NCBI GenBank assembly: GCA_003164155.1
Contig: PLSG01000457.1
Coordinates: 1-6,881 of the forward strand
Source: Parachlamydiaceae bacterium
GTDB lineage: Bacteria; Chlamydiota; Chlamydiia; Chlamydiales; Parachlamydiaceae
Direction: 5' to 3'
DNA length: 6,881 nucleotides
The notes beneath the pieces are model-generated. The model was not told the origin of the DNA. It ran no database searches and was given only the letters and a program-made list of their open reading frames with translations. Each line of letters begins with the position of its first letter. Position 1 is the stretch's first letter. Positions 1 to 6,638 of this stretch are shown here, piece by piece. The position numbers and the translations under genes were made by a program.

Positions 1-1
1 G

Positions 2-898
2 GTGAATCAAACTACCGGTGCATTTACGGAAATTCCCGGTTCGCCCTTTGTAACGGGAACAGGGCCTTATAGCATAGTCTCTCCCTTCTTGATATCAGGA
101 AATTTATTTGCTGCCGTTGCTAATTATTGTAGCAACGACGCATCTGTTTATAAAGTTACTATTACTTCTCCTCCTCAGCCCCCCAAGCCTCCTCAGCATT
201 TTATTGGTATTTTAAAGAAACGAACTTGTGTGCAACATTGCGGTGAGAACTGCAAACACAAAAAAAAATATATACTCGGGGCAAAATGGAAGGAAAGTCC
301 TACTGCCGATGTTGTTCAATATCGCATTTATAAAGGTCATGAACTGATCGAAAAAACACCTGCCAGTTCTGCCAAGCTTTTTCTCCAATTATTAAGGCAT
401 ATGGACGACGCTGAAAAATTTTCCATCACCGCAGTCGACTCTTTTCACAAGGAAAGCAAACACGTCAAGATAAAAATTAGAAGACAAACAGAGAGCCACA
501 AAAGGATTAACATAAAATCTCATTCAGAGCATGTGGAACCTCCATCATCTTTTGTGGGAATTATAGAAAAATATGATTGTGAATCGCGATGTCATTTAGA
601 ATGTGAGCAGAGTGATAAAGAAGGCAAACAGTGTAATAAAGAATGCGAGCATTTTAAGAAGGAATGCAAACATACACAATTTGTGCTTATAGCGAAATGG
701 GAGGAAAGTCCATCACGTAAGATTGTCGAGTACCGCATTTATGAAGATGGAGAGTTAATCCAAAAAATAGCTGCTGATTCCCCAAAACTCTTCATCTTCC
801 CGTTAAAAGAAAAAGCAGATGGCAAAACATTATCCATTACGGCAGTCAATTCATCGCACAAGGAAAGCAAACACACCAAAATAAAAATCCGAAAGTGA
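2..898 (+). CDS. Beta-propeller / twin FN3-like module protein, 5'-partial
   Basis: The reading frame enters from the left edge, so the true start lies outside the window; the GTG at base 2 is only the first in-frame start-like codon. Residues 1-52 (with NQTTGAFTEIPGSPF and NYCSNDASVYKV) read as the last blade of a YVTN/lactonase-type beta-propeller. A proline-rich linker follows (about 56-65). Then come two homologous modules, about 66-160 and 183-298, sharing a W-x-ESP, YRIY, KLF, SITAV and HKESKH pattern that looks fibronectin-III-like. Each module carries a Cys-rich insertion before its conserved Trp: C76, C80, C84 in the first and C193, C197, C201, C211, C215, C222 in the second. Nothing enzymatic is visible; a binding or surface role is inferred from architecture alone. 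No membrane segment is seen, and a signal peptide would be off-window. Base composition is A+T-richer than the large minus-strand genes. The gene converges on them. Existence as coding sequence is near certain; function is unknown. Confidence 0.85.
   Translation: MNQTTGAFTEIPGSPFVTGTGPYSIVSPFLISGNLFAAVANYCSNDASVYKVTITSPPQPPKPPQHFIGILKKRTCVQHCGENCKHKKKYILGAKWKESPTADVVQYRIYKGHELIEKTPASSAKLFLQLLRHMDDAEKFSITAVDSFHKESKHVKIKIRRQTESHKRINIKSHSEHVEPPSSFVGIIEKYDCESRCHLECEQSDKEGKQCNKECEHFKKECKHTQFVLIAKWEESPSRKIVEYRIYEDGELIQKIAADSPKLFIFPLKEKADGKTLSITAVNSSHKESKHTKIKIRK
197..481 (+). repeat. FN3-like module 1 of intragenic repeat
   Basis: First copy of the duplicated module (residues 66-160). It aligns with the second copy through FIGI/FVGI, AKWKESP/AKWEESP, YRIY, LIEK/LIQK, KLF, SITAV and HKESKH. 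The Cys-rich insertion is short here (C76-x3-C80-x3-C84). An 18-base stretch at 446-463 is identical to 857-874 near the end of the second copy, which points to a fairly recent duplication or to gene conversion. Confidence 0.75.
548..895 (+). repeat. FN3-like module 2 of intragenic repeat
   Basis: Second copy of the module (residues 183-298), ending at the stop codon. It matches module 1 along its length except for a longer Cys/Lys/Glu-rich insertion (about residues 192-224) with six cysteines, four of them in CxxxC pairs. The 18-base stretch 857-874 is identical to 446-463. Confidence 0.75.
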
Positions 899-943
899 TT
901 TAAGATATAAATTACTAAAAATCTGACCGTAGGTCTATGGAGT

Positions 944-983
944 GCGGAGCTTTAGCTCCGCTTTCGTAGAGGCGCTTCAGCGC
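944..983. repeat. Tandem small hairpins downstream of the propeller gene
   Basis: Two inverted repeats sit side by side 45 bases after the stop at 898. The first is perfect: GCGGAGCT (944-951), TT, AGCTCCGC (954-961). The second is GCGC (972-975), TTCA, GCGC (980-983). No convincing T tract follows either, so a Rho-independent terminator is only weakly supported. They could be 3'-end stabilising hairpins or a genome-wide intergenic repeat. The rest of 899-1064 shows nothing else I can support. Confidence 0.45.
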
Positions 984-1064
984 TGTTCTTAGCAAACTTT
1001 AAGGTTGACAGCTAGTCTCAACAGATAAGCTTTAAAGCCTCTAAACAGCTTTGACATCTACGTT

Positions 1065-1358
1065 TTGGGAATACCCAAAGCCGGACGCCTATCGCTAAAA
1101 TCTTTGAAAAAGGGGTCAGGCTTCACAGTATCACAGTTGAACTGTGATATTGTGAAGCCTGACCCCTTTTTCAAAACCAAGCAACTTCCAAATAAAATAC
1201 CAACAATTCAGGAGACCATCGTTTGGATAGCGCGCTTAGGAGGGTTTTTAGCAAGAAAAGGGGATGGCGAACCTGGTATTATCACAATTTGGAGGGGATG
1301 GACACGTCTAAATGATATTGTGAATATGTATGTTGTCTTCTCAGATACCCCTGAATAG
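1065..1358 (+). pseudogene. IS4-family (Tn5/IS50-type) transposase C-terminal remnant
   Basis: The open frame starts at a TTG and encodes 97 residues, but transposase similarity begins only around base 1176 (residue 38). The second half contains WIARLGGFLARKGDGEPG and WRGWTRLNDI, the C-terminal signature of IS4-family transposases; in Tn5 transposase the equivalent stretch reads AIARLGGF followed by LWEGWEAL. This region lies after the catalytic core, so the DDE catalytic residues are all absent and the fragment cannot be an active transposase. Residues 13-36 are simply the translation of the 73-base palindrome at 1103-1175. Residues 1-12 resemble nothing I know. The likeliest reading is a decayed IS element whose 5' part was lost and replaced by, or interrupted at, the palindrome. 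A candidate terminal inverted repeat lies 15 bases after the stop. Confidence 0.75.
1103..1175. repeat. 73-base near-perfect palindrome, possible bidirectional terminator
   Basis: Two 36-base arms flank a single central base (1139). Every pair matches except 1128/1150, a G/T wobble. The core reads GGGGTCAGGCTTCACA on one arm and its complement on the other, with A5 before and T5 after the G/C-rich outer stem (1107-1111 and 1167-1171). A transcript from either strand would therefore fold into a long stem flanked by A and U tracts. It lies between two convergent genes, so bidirectional termination is plausible. From memory, GGGGTCAGGCTTCAC-type palindromes recur in bacterial genomes as mobile, REP- or MITE-like repeats, some linked to Y1-type transposases; that resemblance needs a search. 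Confidence 0.85.
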
Positions 1359-1373
1359 GAAAAAGACGGAAAA

Positions 1374-1392
1374 AGATGTGGGTAATAGAGAG
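1374..1392 (-). repeat. Candidate IS4/IS50-group terminal inverted repeat
   Basis: Read on the minus strand this 19-mer is CTCTCTATTACCCACATCT. It matches the well-known Tn5 mosaic end CTGTCTCTTATACACATCT at 15 of 19 positions without gaps. It starts 15 bases after the transposase-remnant stop, where the right end of such an element should be. The matching left end is not visible in the window, consistent with a truncated element. Confidence 0.55.
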
Positions 1393-1470
1393 CCCTCTGG
1401 GGCTACGCAGTGGGCTTCACCCATACCGCTCCTCCGGAGCTCAGGGCAGGCACAACTCGTTCTTTGTGCC
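1391..1470. repeat. Cluster of four short hairpins
   Basis: Four consecutive inverted repeats lie between the transposase remnant and the end of the histidine kinase gene. They are AGCCC/GGGCT (1391-1395 and 1400-1404), TGGG/CCCA (1411-1414 and 1420-1423), GCTCC/GGAGC (1428-1432 and 1436-1440) and GGCACAA/TTGTGCC (1449-1455 and 1464-1470). Each is short and only the last would be notable alone. No open reading frame of note covers this stretch. Confidence 0.4.
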
Positions 1471-1484
1471 TTTGTTTCTTTGTG
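1449..1484 (+). terminator. Weak terminator-like hairpin with T-rich tail
   Basis: A perfect 7-base stem, GGCACAA (1449-1455) with TTGTGCC (1464-1470) and an 8-base loop, is followed by the T-rich stretch TTTGTTTCTTTGTG. On the plus strand this resembles a Rho-independent terminator with an interrupted U tract. It would end transcription coming from the propeller gene or the IS remnant before it enters the convergent kinase gene. The stem has only moderate G+C content, so support is limited. Confidence 0.35.
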
Positions 1485-1519
1485 TTAAAAAATTGTAGAG
1501 AGCATTGTGCACAGATACG

Positions 1520-4500
1520 CTAGAAATTTCTTTGATCTGCATGAGGCAAAGTGATGATAAACTCGGCATACTGCCCTTCCACGGAGTTAAAAGTCAAAGT
1601 GCCCGCATGCTGCATAACGACGATATTATATGCCAGCGACAGTCCGAGGCCCATGCCCGTGCCAGCTGGTTTATTAGTAAAAAAGGGATTAAATATCTGA
1701 TCGCGAATGGATTCGGGAATGCCTAGGCCATTGTCATGTATTCTGATTTCCACCTGCCTACCCAGATTATGCGTCTCAATTGTGAGCTTGGGAATAAAAC
1801 CCACGTCGCCGATTTGTTTTTTTAAGGCCAGGGCGTAAAAGGCATTGTCCAGGAGATTGTAGACGACGCGAAACATATCCTCCGCACTCATTTTGACATT
1901 TTCGATCGAGGAATCGTATCCCTTTTCCATAGTGACTTTCAAAGGCATGTGCTGCGTCTGCCATCTTTCCTTGAAAACCGAAATGGCCTCATCGAGGAAC
2001 TTGTGTAGGGGGACACCGACGAGCTTGCCGGTTTGTTGTGCAGCGTGTTCCGACATCCTTTTCACTATGATGTCAATGCGTTGCCCTTGATCTTTAATGC
2101 TCGCTAGATTTGATTTAAGCACTTGCAGAGATTCGTGGGTGTCTTCCTTTATTTCTAGAGGGGCTTGTCCCATATACTCATGCACGGTCTTATCCACTTC
2201 TTCAATGATATTGTGGGAAAGTTCGGAGAAGTTAATTACAAAGTTGAGCGGATTTTTTAATTCATGCGCCATGCCTGAGATGACTATGCCAAGCGAAGCC
2301 ATTTTTTCCTGCTGGATGAGTTGATTTTGCATGACCTGCAGGCGGCGAAAAGCCTGTTCTAACTCCTGATTTTTTTCTTTCAAGGCCAAAGTGCGCTCCT
2401 CCACTTTTGTTTCCAGCTGGGCGTAGAATAGGGCATTTTCGATAGAAATGGCCATCTGGGAGGAGAGCAAGGTGAGGATGCGCAATCGTTCGGGGCTGAA
2501 AGCCCCTTTGCTGATCTTATTTTCCAGATACAAAATGCCGATTAAATACCCTTGGCGAATCAAGGGCAGACACAATATGGATTGTGGATGATGCTTGAGC
2601 ACATAGGGGTCTTGGATAAAATTGCCTTCTTTAGTGGCATCGTGCAGGAAAAGCACTTGTTTACTTCTTTGTACGTAGTAAACTATCGCCAGGCAGAGTT
2701 CGTTTGACTTTTCTTCTAGCGGTATAGGTTTAATTAGAGCTCCGCCTTCTTCTTCCAAGGTGATGCTGGCATGCACGACTAGCTGTTTTTGATCGGCCAA
2801 AATCAAGTAGGCCTGGTCAGCGCCGGCGTTGACTATGACGATGTGCATGAGTTTGCCAAGCAGCTTGTCTAAGACAATTTCGCCGGATATGGTCTGATAG
2901 GATTGGGCAATGGAGTTGATATCAAATTCCGTGCTGCTAGATAGTGTGGTAACCGTGGTGGTGTCTTTGGTTACCAGCTGCGCATTGAGGGCGCTTTCTT
3001 GGGAAGCGGCACTTTGGATGAACAAAGCTGGGTATTTCTCTATTAATTGCTTTAGTTTAGAGTGGGCACCCCAGCGTTCATAGGCATGGTAGGCTTCTTG
3101 CATATAAGAGATGGCCAAGGGCGTTTGGTCGAGGTCCACATAGAATTTGGCCAAGAGTTCATAGGCTAGAGCCGCCTCCTGCAAGAATCCCTGTTTTTTG
3201 GCCTCCACGATGGCTCGGTTGAGCGAGTTAAAGATCAGATGTTTGCGATTTAAAATGCGCGACTCTTCTGCAGAAAGCAATAGTTGTTTATGTAGAAAGT
3301 TTTCAGGACAAAATTGAGCCCACGTCTTGAGCTTCTTTTGGCATCTGGTGATTTCCTTTCTCCAGATTCTTTTCTGTTTCCAATTCCCTTCCGGATAGAT
3401 CTCAGTGAGAGCCAAAGGATAGTATAGATAAAACATGATCCACAATGGATTAGAGAGTTGGTGAACGCCTTCAAAACGAAGCAGCAGGTCTGCTACCTCC
3501 ACACAGCTCTTGTACAGGCCTTGAAAGTAAAGCAACATCAGGCGCAATAAAAGATAATATACATGTAGTCCTGCAATCTGGCCTTGGGGGTTTTCGATTT
3601 TAAGCAAGTGTTCAAGTTCTTTGGGAAAGGGGTTGCTGGCATCTGCGGTCAATCCTCTCAGCGCTTTACAGGCTTCCAATATGGGGATGATAAATGATAC
3701 ATTTGGAGATTTATATTTTTTGGACAACGCGATATTTTGTTGAATTTCTTGCTGGGTCAATGCGAGATTCTCACCTTTCATCCATGCAATAGAAGAGGCG
3801 GTTGTCAGGCAGGCTATACCATAGGAGATAACCCCATCTTTTAGACAATTATGCACCAGGGCTTTTAGATGGGGTAATACGCTGCTCAGATGCCTGATCC
3901 AAGGTGCTACGATTACCCAATAGACTACCAAGGCTGGTACCGTACCAGGCGCAGAGGGGGCTTTTTCCACCAATTTCAGGCCGATTTCAGCGAGTCTTAT
4001 GCCTTTGGCTTGATTGCCAAATCTTCGGCCGACGATGAGGCTGGCGTAAACGATTATAAAATGATTAAAATAAGAAGTGAGGCCGTATTTAAGCGCGAAA
4101 TTAAAACTCTTAAAATTGATATAAGAAAATAGGGTTGCGTTGGTGTTGTAGCTGGGTCGCGATAGAGAACTATAGATGCTGCTAATCATCAGTACTTTTT
4201 CGTCGGTGGAACTGGGCAATTTGGAAATATTTTCAATTCCCCCGATAAGTGCTAAATTTGCCTCTAGTTTAATCCGTTCAAAAAATGCGTCGCAGCGCGT
4301 ATGGTATTGTTTTATATCTACGCCGCACCAATGCAGCGCTTCGATGGCGCAATTAAAGGATTCTAGGCTTTTGCCGAGCTGCGTATAAAAAGTGATCTTT
4401 AAAAAATAGAGGGCCCCTTTATCGTCGAGGGTTTTAGCGTGCTGCATGGCTAAGTCCAAGGTCTCTTGAGCCTCTTGTTCTTTTCCAGTAAACTGCTGGC

Positions 4501-5155
4501 AAATGCTCAGGTTTTTGTATAAGGCAATGCTGAGTTCGTTTTGTGTAGCCCAACAATCTTGCTCCAGAAGGCGTATCCCGTTTTGAAAGTAGTGATATGC
4601 TGAGGCAAAAGCCGAGGAATCTTTGGCTTTGTTGCCGGCCATCAGATTGAGTTTGGCAAACTCGGCTTTTTCATGTGGATCCTCAATTAGTTCGAGTCCA
4701 TAATTTAGATGGTTGACAATAGATATGATATTCTCCTGCCGGCTTTCGGCTGAGCTGTGCTGCAACAATATGCGTCCAATATCTAAGTGCAAGATGGGGC
4801 GATCGGCCATGGGCAACAGCTCATAAGCGGCTTGCTGGATGCGGTCGTGCTGGAAAGCGAAGACAATGTGGGCATCCTCTTCGATAGGCATACCTTGGTA
4901 GATATCGAAGAGATAGGGCGTTTGTTTGATCAGAATGAGTTCTTCTTGGACCGCATTCCACAGGTCAGAGGCCGCTTGGGAATTGGAGATATGTTTGACT
5001 AGGGCTACCGTCTTCAAGTCGAAGGTATTGCCGATAGCTGCGGCCACTTTTAATGCGGCTTGCGTGGGAAGCGGCAGGCTATACATCTTCTTGGTCATCA
5101 AGTCGGCGACATTGTCCGATACGCTGACCTTTTCGATCTCAGCCAATTTGCCCAC
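1520..5155 (-). CDS. Hybrid sensor: helical region - GAF - histidine kinase (3' half of split trifunctional kinase)
   Basis: The frame has 1211 codons from a GTG at 5155; an ATG at 5098 gives 1192. Residues about 1-60 (with SDNVADLM and KVAAAIGNTFDL) match the segment that follows the NTPase in trifunctional Ser/Thr kinase/ATPase/histidine kinase proteins. About 100-720 is a Leu/Ala-rich, apparently all-helical TPR-like region. A GAF domain spans about 763-912 and a coiled coil about 914-957. The histidine kinase core follows: phospho-acceptor H964 in AHELKNPLN, N box NLLDNA (1100-1105), G1 DNGLG (from 1141) and G2 GTGMGLGL (1165-1172). All motifs for autophosphorylation and ATP binding are present, so this core should be active if translated. 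No membrane segment is seen, so it is probably cytoplasmic. No receiver domain is attached and no response regulator is adjacent. No Shine-Dalgarno sequence precedes the GTG, so this is best seen as the displaced 3' half of one gene. Absence of stops over 3.6 kb argues against old decay. Confidence 0.9.
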   Translation of the reverse strand: MGKLAEIEKVSVSDNVADLMTKKMYSLPLPTQAALKVAAAIGNTFDLKTVALVKHISNSQAASDLWNAVQEELILIKQTPYLFDIYQGMPIEEDAHIVFAFQHDRIQQAAYELLPMADRPILHLDIGRILLQHSSAESRQENIISIVNHLNYGLELIEDPHEKAEFAKLNLMAGNKAKDSSAFASAYHYFQNGIRLLEQDCWATQNELSIALYKNLSICQQFTGKEQEAQETLDLAMQHAKTLDDKGALYFLKITFYTQLGKSLESFNCAIEALHWCGVDIKQYHTRCDAFFERIKLEANLALIGGIENISKLPSSTDEKVLMISSIYSSLSRPSYNTNATLFSYINFKSFNFALKYGLTSYFNHFIIVYASLIVGRRFGNQAKGIRLAEIGLKLVEKAPSAPGTVPALVVYWVIVAPWIRHLSSVLPHLKALVHNCLKDGVISYGIACLTTASSIAWMKGENLALTQQEIQQNIALSKKYKSPNVSFIIPILEACKALRGLTADASNPFPKELEHLLKIENPQGQIAGLHVYYLLLRLMLLYFQGLYKSCVEVADLLLRFEGVHQLSNPLWIMFYLYYPLALTEIYPEGNWKQKRIWRKEITRCQKKLKTWAQFCPENFLHKQLLLSAEESRILNRKHLIFNSLNRAIVEAKKQGFLQEAALAYELLAKFYVDLDQTPLAISYMQEAYHAYERWGAHSKLKQLIEKYPALFIQSAASQESALNAQLVTKDTTTVTTLSSSTEFDINSIAQSYQTISGEIVLDKLLGKLMHIVIVNAGADQAYLILADQKQLVVHASITLEEEGGALIKPIPLEEKSNELCLAIVYYVQRSKQVLFLHDATKEGNFIQDPYVLKHHPQSILCLPLIRQGYLIGILYLENKISKGAFSPERLRILTLLSSQMAISIENALFYAQLETKVEERTLALKEKNQELEQAFRRLQVMQNQLIQQEKMASLGIVISGMAHELKNPLNFVINFSELSHNIIEEVDKTVHEYMGQAPLEIKEDTHESLQVLKSNLASIKDQGQRIDIIVKRMSEHAAQQTGKLVGVPLHKFLDEAISVFKERWQTQHMPLKVTMEKGYDSSIENVKMSAEDMFRVVYNLLDNAFYALALKKQIGDVGFIPKLTIETHNLGRQVEIRIHDNGLGIPESIRDQIFNPFFTNKPAGTGMGLGLSLAYNIVVMQHAGTLTFNSVEGQYAEFIITLPHADQRNF

Positions 5156-5157
5156 AG
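5096..5157 (-). other. Deletion/frameshift junction splitting the trifunctional kinase
   Basis: On the minus strand the kinase frame reads LALFL up to 5155 and then continues as unrelated residues to a TGA at 5100-5098. The next frame already reads AEIEKVSVSDNVADLM, which family members carry about 130 residues after the Walker B motif. The missing block and the change of frame are both explained by one deletion whose length is not a multiple of three. No homopolymer run sits at the junction, so polymerase slippage or programmed frameshifting is unlikely. The stop and the downstream ATG (5098-5096) share one base as TGATG. The size of the loss is estimated from memory of the family. Confidence 0.75.
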
Positions 5158-6528
5158 AAAGAGCGCCAACGGATGCTCTTCATGTAAAAATGCTTCAATA
5201 AAGCTGGCAAAGGTCAATTGAAAGCGGATTTGGGCATTCTTGTCATCCAATTTGCTTATGGGCGGTTGTTCTCCAATTATGCACTTCATATCGGGTATGA
5301 CGGCGATAATCACTTGTCCATTTTGTCCTAAAGCATTTGTAAGGTGTGTTTTCCACAGTTGCAGTTCTTGTTCCCCTTTGGCGAGCAACTGCTGGACTAA
5401 ACCCTGAAAAGCTTGGATGAGGGCGCTGTAGGGGATATCCTTTTTGAATTGATCGAATTTCCCAAAAATGAAAGTGCCCTTTTTTTGGACAATGGGCTTT
5501 TGAATCTCATTTACCAAGCTGGATTTTCCAATGCCGGCATACCCTTTTACCAGCAATATCTGGGCCAGCCCCTGGCTGCTGCGCTCGAAGATGCTGAGCA
5601 AGGCGTTGATTTCTTTTTCCCTGCCGTAAAGCTTTTGAGGGATCTGAAACTGGTCGTAGATGTCATGCTGGCCGGGAGCAAAATAGGGGATGGATCCATG
5701 CAAGTCTAGCTGTCTGAGGCATTCTTCTAAATCATTTTTCAATCCATAGGCGCTATGGTAGCGCTCTTCAGCCCCTTTTTCCAGGCATTTCAAGATGATG
5801 CCAGAGAGTGCTTCCGGCAGCTCAGGATTCACCACATGGGGCGGCTTTGGGGCTTTGGCAATGTGCTGGTGCACGATCTCTTGAAAATCGGTAGAGGCGA
5901 AGGGCACCTGGTGGGTGGCCATTTCATATAAGGTTATCCCCAAGGAATAGATGTCTGTGCGGTAATCGATGGCCCGGTTCATCCTGCCGGTTTGCTCGGG
6001 TGAAATGTAGGCTGCCGTGCCCTCCATGATGTTGGGGTTAGCTATCTGCTGCTCTTCGCGCGAAAGGATCGTCGCAATGCCAAAATCGATAATTTTAGTC
6101 TGTCCCTTTTTGAGGTTGACGACGATATTTTGCGGTTTGATATCTTTATGGATAATATGCCTATGGTGGATGTCCCCAAGTCCTGCGGCCAATTCGATGG
6201 CTATGGTGAAAAAAGTTTTTAGATCGAGCGCATTGTCTTGCAATAGGGTGGATAAAGTCACTCCTCCAAAGTCTTCCATGACAATCATGAGCTGTTGGGC
6301 GTCTTCTTCAATGCCATAGGCTTGGATTACGCGAGGCGTTTTCAACTGCTGCATAATGGAATATTCGTGCCGCATCTGCGCTTGCAACATGGGAGATGGG
6401 CTCTTTCCCTTTAGCAGTTTAAGGATTACCGGCATTTGATCGGCATGGCGCACAGATCTGTAGACATAGCAATATCTGCCTTCGTAGATCTTCTCATTCA
6501 GCGTATAATTGGCGAGGGAGGGAGTCAT
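5098..6528 (-). CDS. Ser/Thr protein kinase with truncated P-loop NTPase domain (5' half of split trifunctional kinase)
   Basis: This 476-residue product carries a Hanks-type kinase domain at about 8-275: lysine K37 in VILKLLK, helix-C glutamate E55, catalytic HKDIKPQN (D129, N134), DFG (D148) and SPEQTGR in the activation segment. The glycine loop is degenerate (IYEGRYCYVYR), as is usual in this family. An AAA_16-like NTPase follows, with Walker A GYAGIGKSS (329-337) and the family-typical GKFDQFKKDIPYSALIQAFQ (356-375). Protein similarity stops at L458 in LALFL, exactly where Walker B (DDLQWAD in relatives) should begin. The last 18 residues are out-of-frame sequence. The intact protein would be roughly 1750 residues. 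The NTPase is therefore probably dead, while the kinase may still work. I chose ATG 6528 because it lies about 12 residues before the kinase domain, as in relatives, with GGGAA six bases upstream and a candidate promoter ahead. A TTG at 6630 or an ATG at 6624 would extend the N-terminus. Confidence 0.85.
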   Translation of the reverse strand: MTPSLANYTLNEKIYEGRYCYVYRSVRHADQMPVILKLLKGKSPSPMLQAQMRHEYSIMQQLKTPRVIQAYGIEEDAQQLMIVMEDFGGVTLSTLLQDNALDLKTFFTIAIELAAGLGDIHHRHIIHKDIKPQNIVVNLKKGQTKIIDFGIATILSREEQQIANPNIMEGTAAYISPEQTGRMNRAIDYRTDIYSLGITLYEMATHQVPFASTDFQEIVHQHIAKAPKPPHVVNPELPEALSGIILKCLEKGAEERYHSAYGLKNDLEECLRQLDLHGSIPYFAPGQHDIYDQFQIPQKLYGREKEINALLSIFERSSQGLAQILLVKGYAGIGKSSLVNEIQKPIVQKKGTFIFGKFDQFKKDIPYSALIQAFQGLVQQLLAKGEQELQLWKTHLTNALGQNGQVIIAVIPDMKCIIGEQPPISKLDDKNAQIRFQLTFASFIEAFLHEEHPLALFLWANWLRSKRSAYRTMSPT

Positions 6529-6534
6529 ATAAAT

Positions 6535-6539
6535 TTCCC
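6535..6539 (-). promoter_or_regulatory. Ribosome binding site deciding the kinase start
   Basis: GGGAA lies six bases upstream of the ATG at 6528-6526. It is a moderate Shine-Dalgarno match at a workable spacing and supports this start over the upstream TTG/ATG, which would give an atypically long N-terminus. The competing ATG at 6624 has a slightly better site (AAAGGGA at 6633-6639), but that site is buried in a hairpin. Confidence 0.45.
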
Positions 6540-6567
6540 GCGTGGTACTTTTAGAACTTGTATTTTC

Positions 6568-6596
6568 AATATACGCAATACAATAGATATTTTGAA
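6568..6596 (-). promoter_or_regulatory. Candidate sigma-70/sigma-66-type promoter of the kinase gene
   Basis: On the minus strand, TTCAAA (6591-6596; 4 of 6 match to TTGACA) is separated by exactly 17 bases from TATATT (6568-6573; 5 of 6 match to TATAAT). A start about seven bases after the -10 would give a leader of about 33 bases before the ATG at 6528. The region is locally A+T-rich, which raises the chance of a random match, so this remains a prediction. Confidence 0.4.
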
Positions 6597-6615
6597 TGCT
6601 ATTCTCTATGATGGC

Positions 6616-6638
6616 AAGGGACATAAGCAATGTCCCTT
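6616..6638. repeat. Perfect 9-base inverted repeat over the alternative kinase start
   Basis: AAGGGACAT (6616-6624) and ATGTCCCTT (6630-6638) form a perfect stem with a five-base loop. In a minus-strand transcript the hairpin would contain both the AAAGGGA ribosome-binding sequence and the ATG at 6624. If the gene starts at 6528 and transcription begins near 6561, the hairpin lies outside the mRNA and could instead be an operator-like site upstream of the promoter. Confidence 0.5.

Noticed and set aside
1005..1056. Two TTGACA hexamers (1005-1010 and 1051-1056) as -35 boxes
   Set aside because: No acceptable -10 hexamer is found 16-19 bases downstream of either, and there is no intact plus-strand gene to drive.
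941..1480. CRISPR array
   Set aside because: The inverted repeats differ from one another and there are no regularly spaced identical direct repeats.
1484..1519. T6 run on the minus strand after the histidine kinase stop as a Rho-independent terminator
   Set aside because: The T run has no stable stem immediately before it; only the 8-base self-complementary TGTGCACA (1506-1513) is nearby, with no room for a loop.
1505..1726. Plus-strand open frame of 73 codons
   Set aside because: It lies antisense inside the histidine kinase ATPase domain and has no recognisable domain. The same holds for the other short frames inside 1520-6528 on either strand (for example 2097-2324, 4176-4388, 5413-5709, 6017-6319).
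5150..5160. Programmed ribosomal frameshift joining the two kinase halves
   Set aside because: There is no slippery heptamer or homopolymer, and a simple frame change would not restore the missing Walker B block.
6460..6500. Degenerate glycine-rich loop (IYEGRYCYVYR) as evidence of a dead kinase
   Set aside because: This class of large hybrid kinases normally has a non-canonical glycine loop (KIYES-type), and the Lys, HKD, Asn and DFG residues are all intact.
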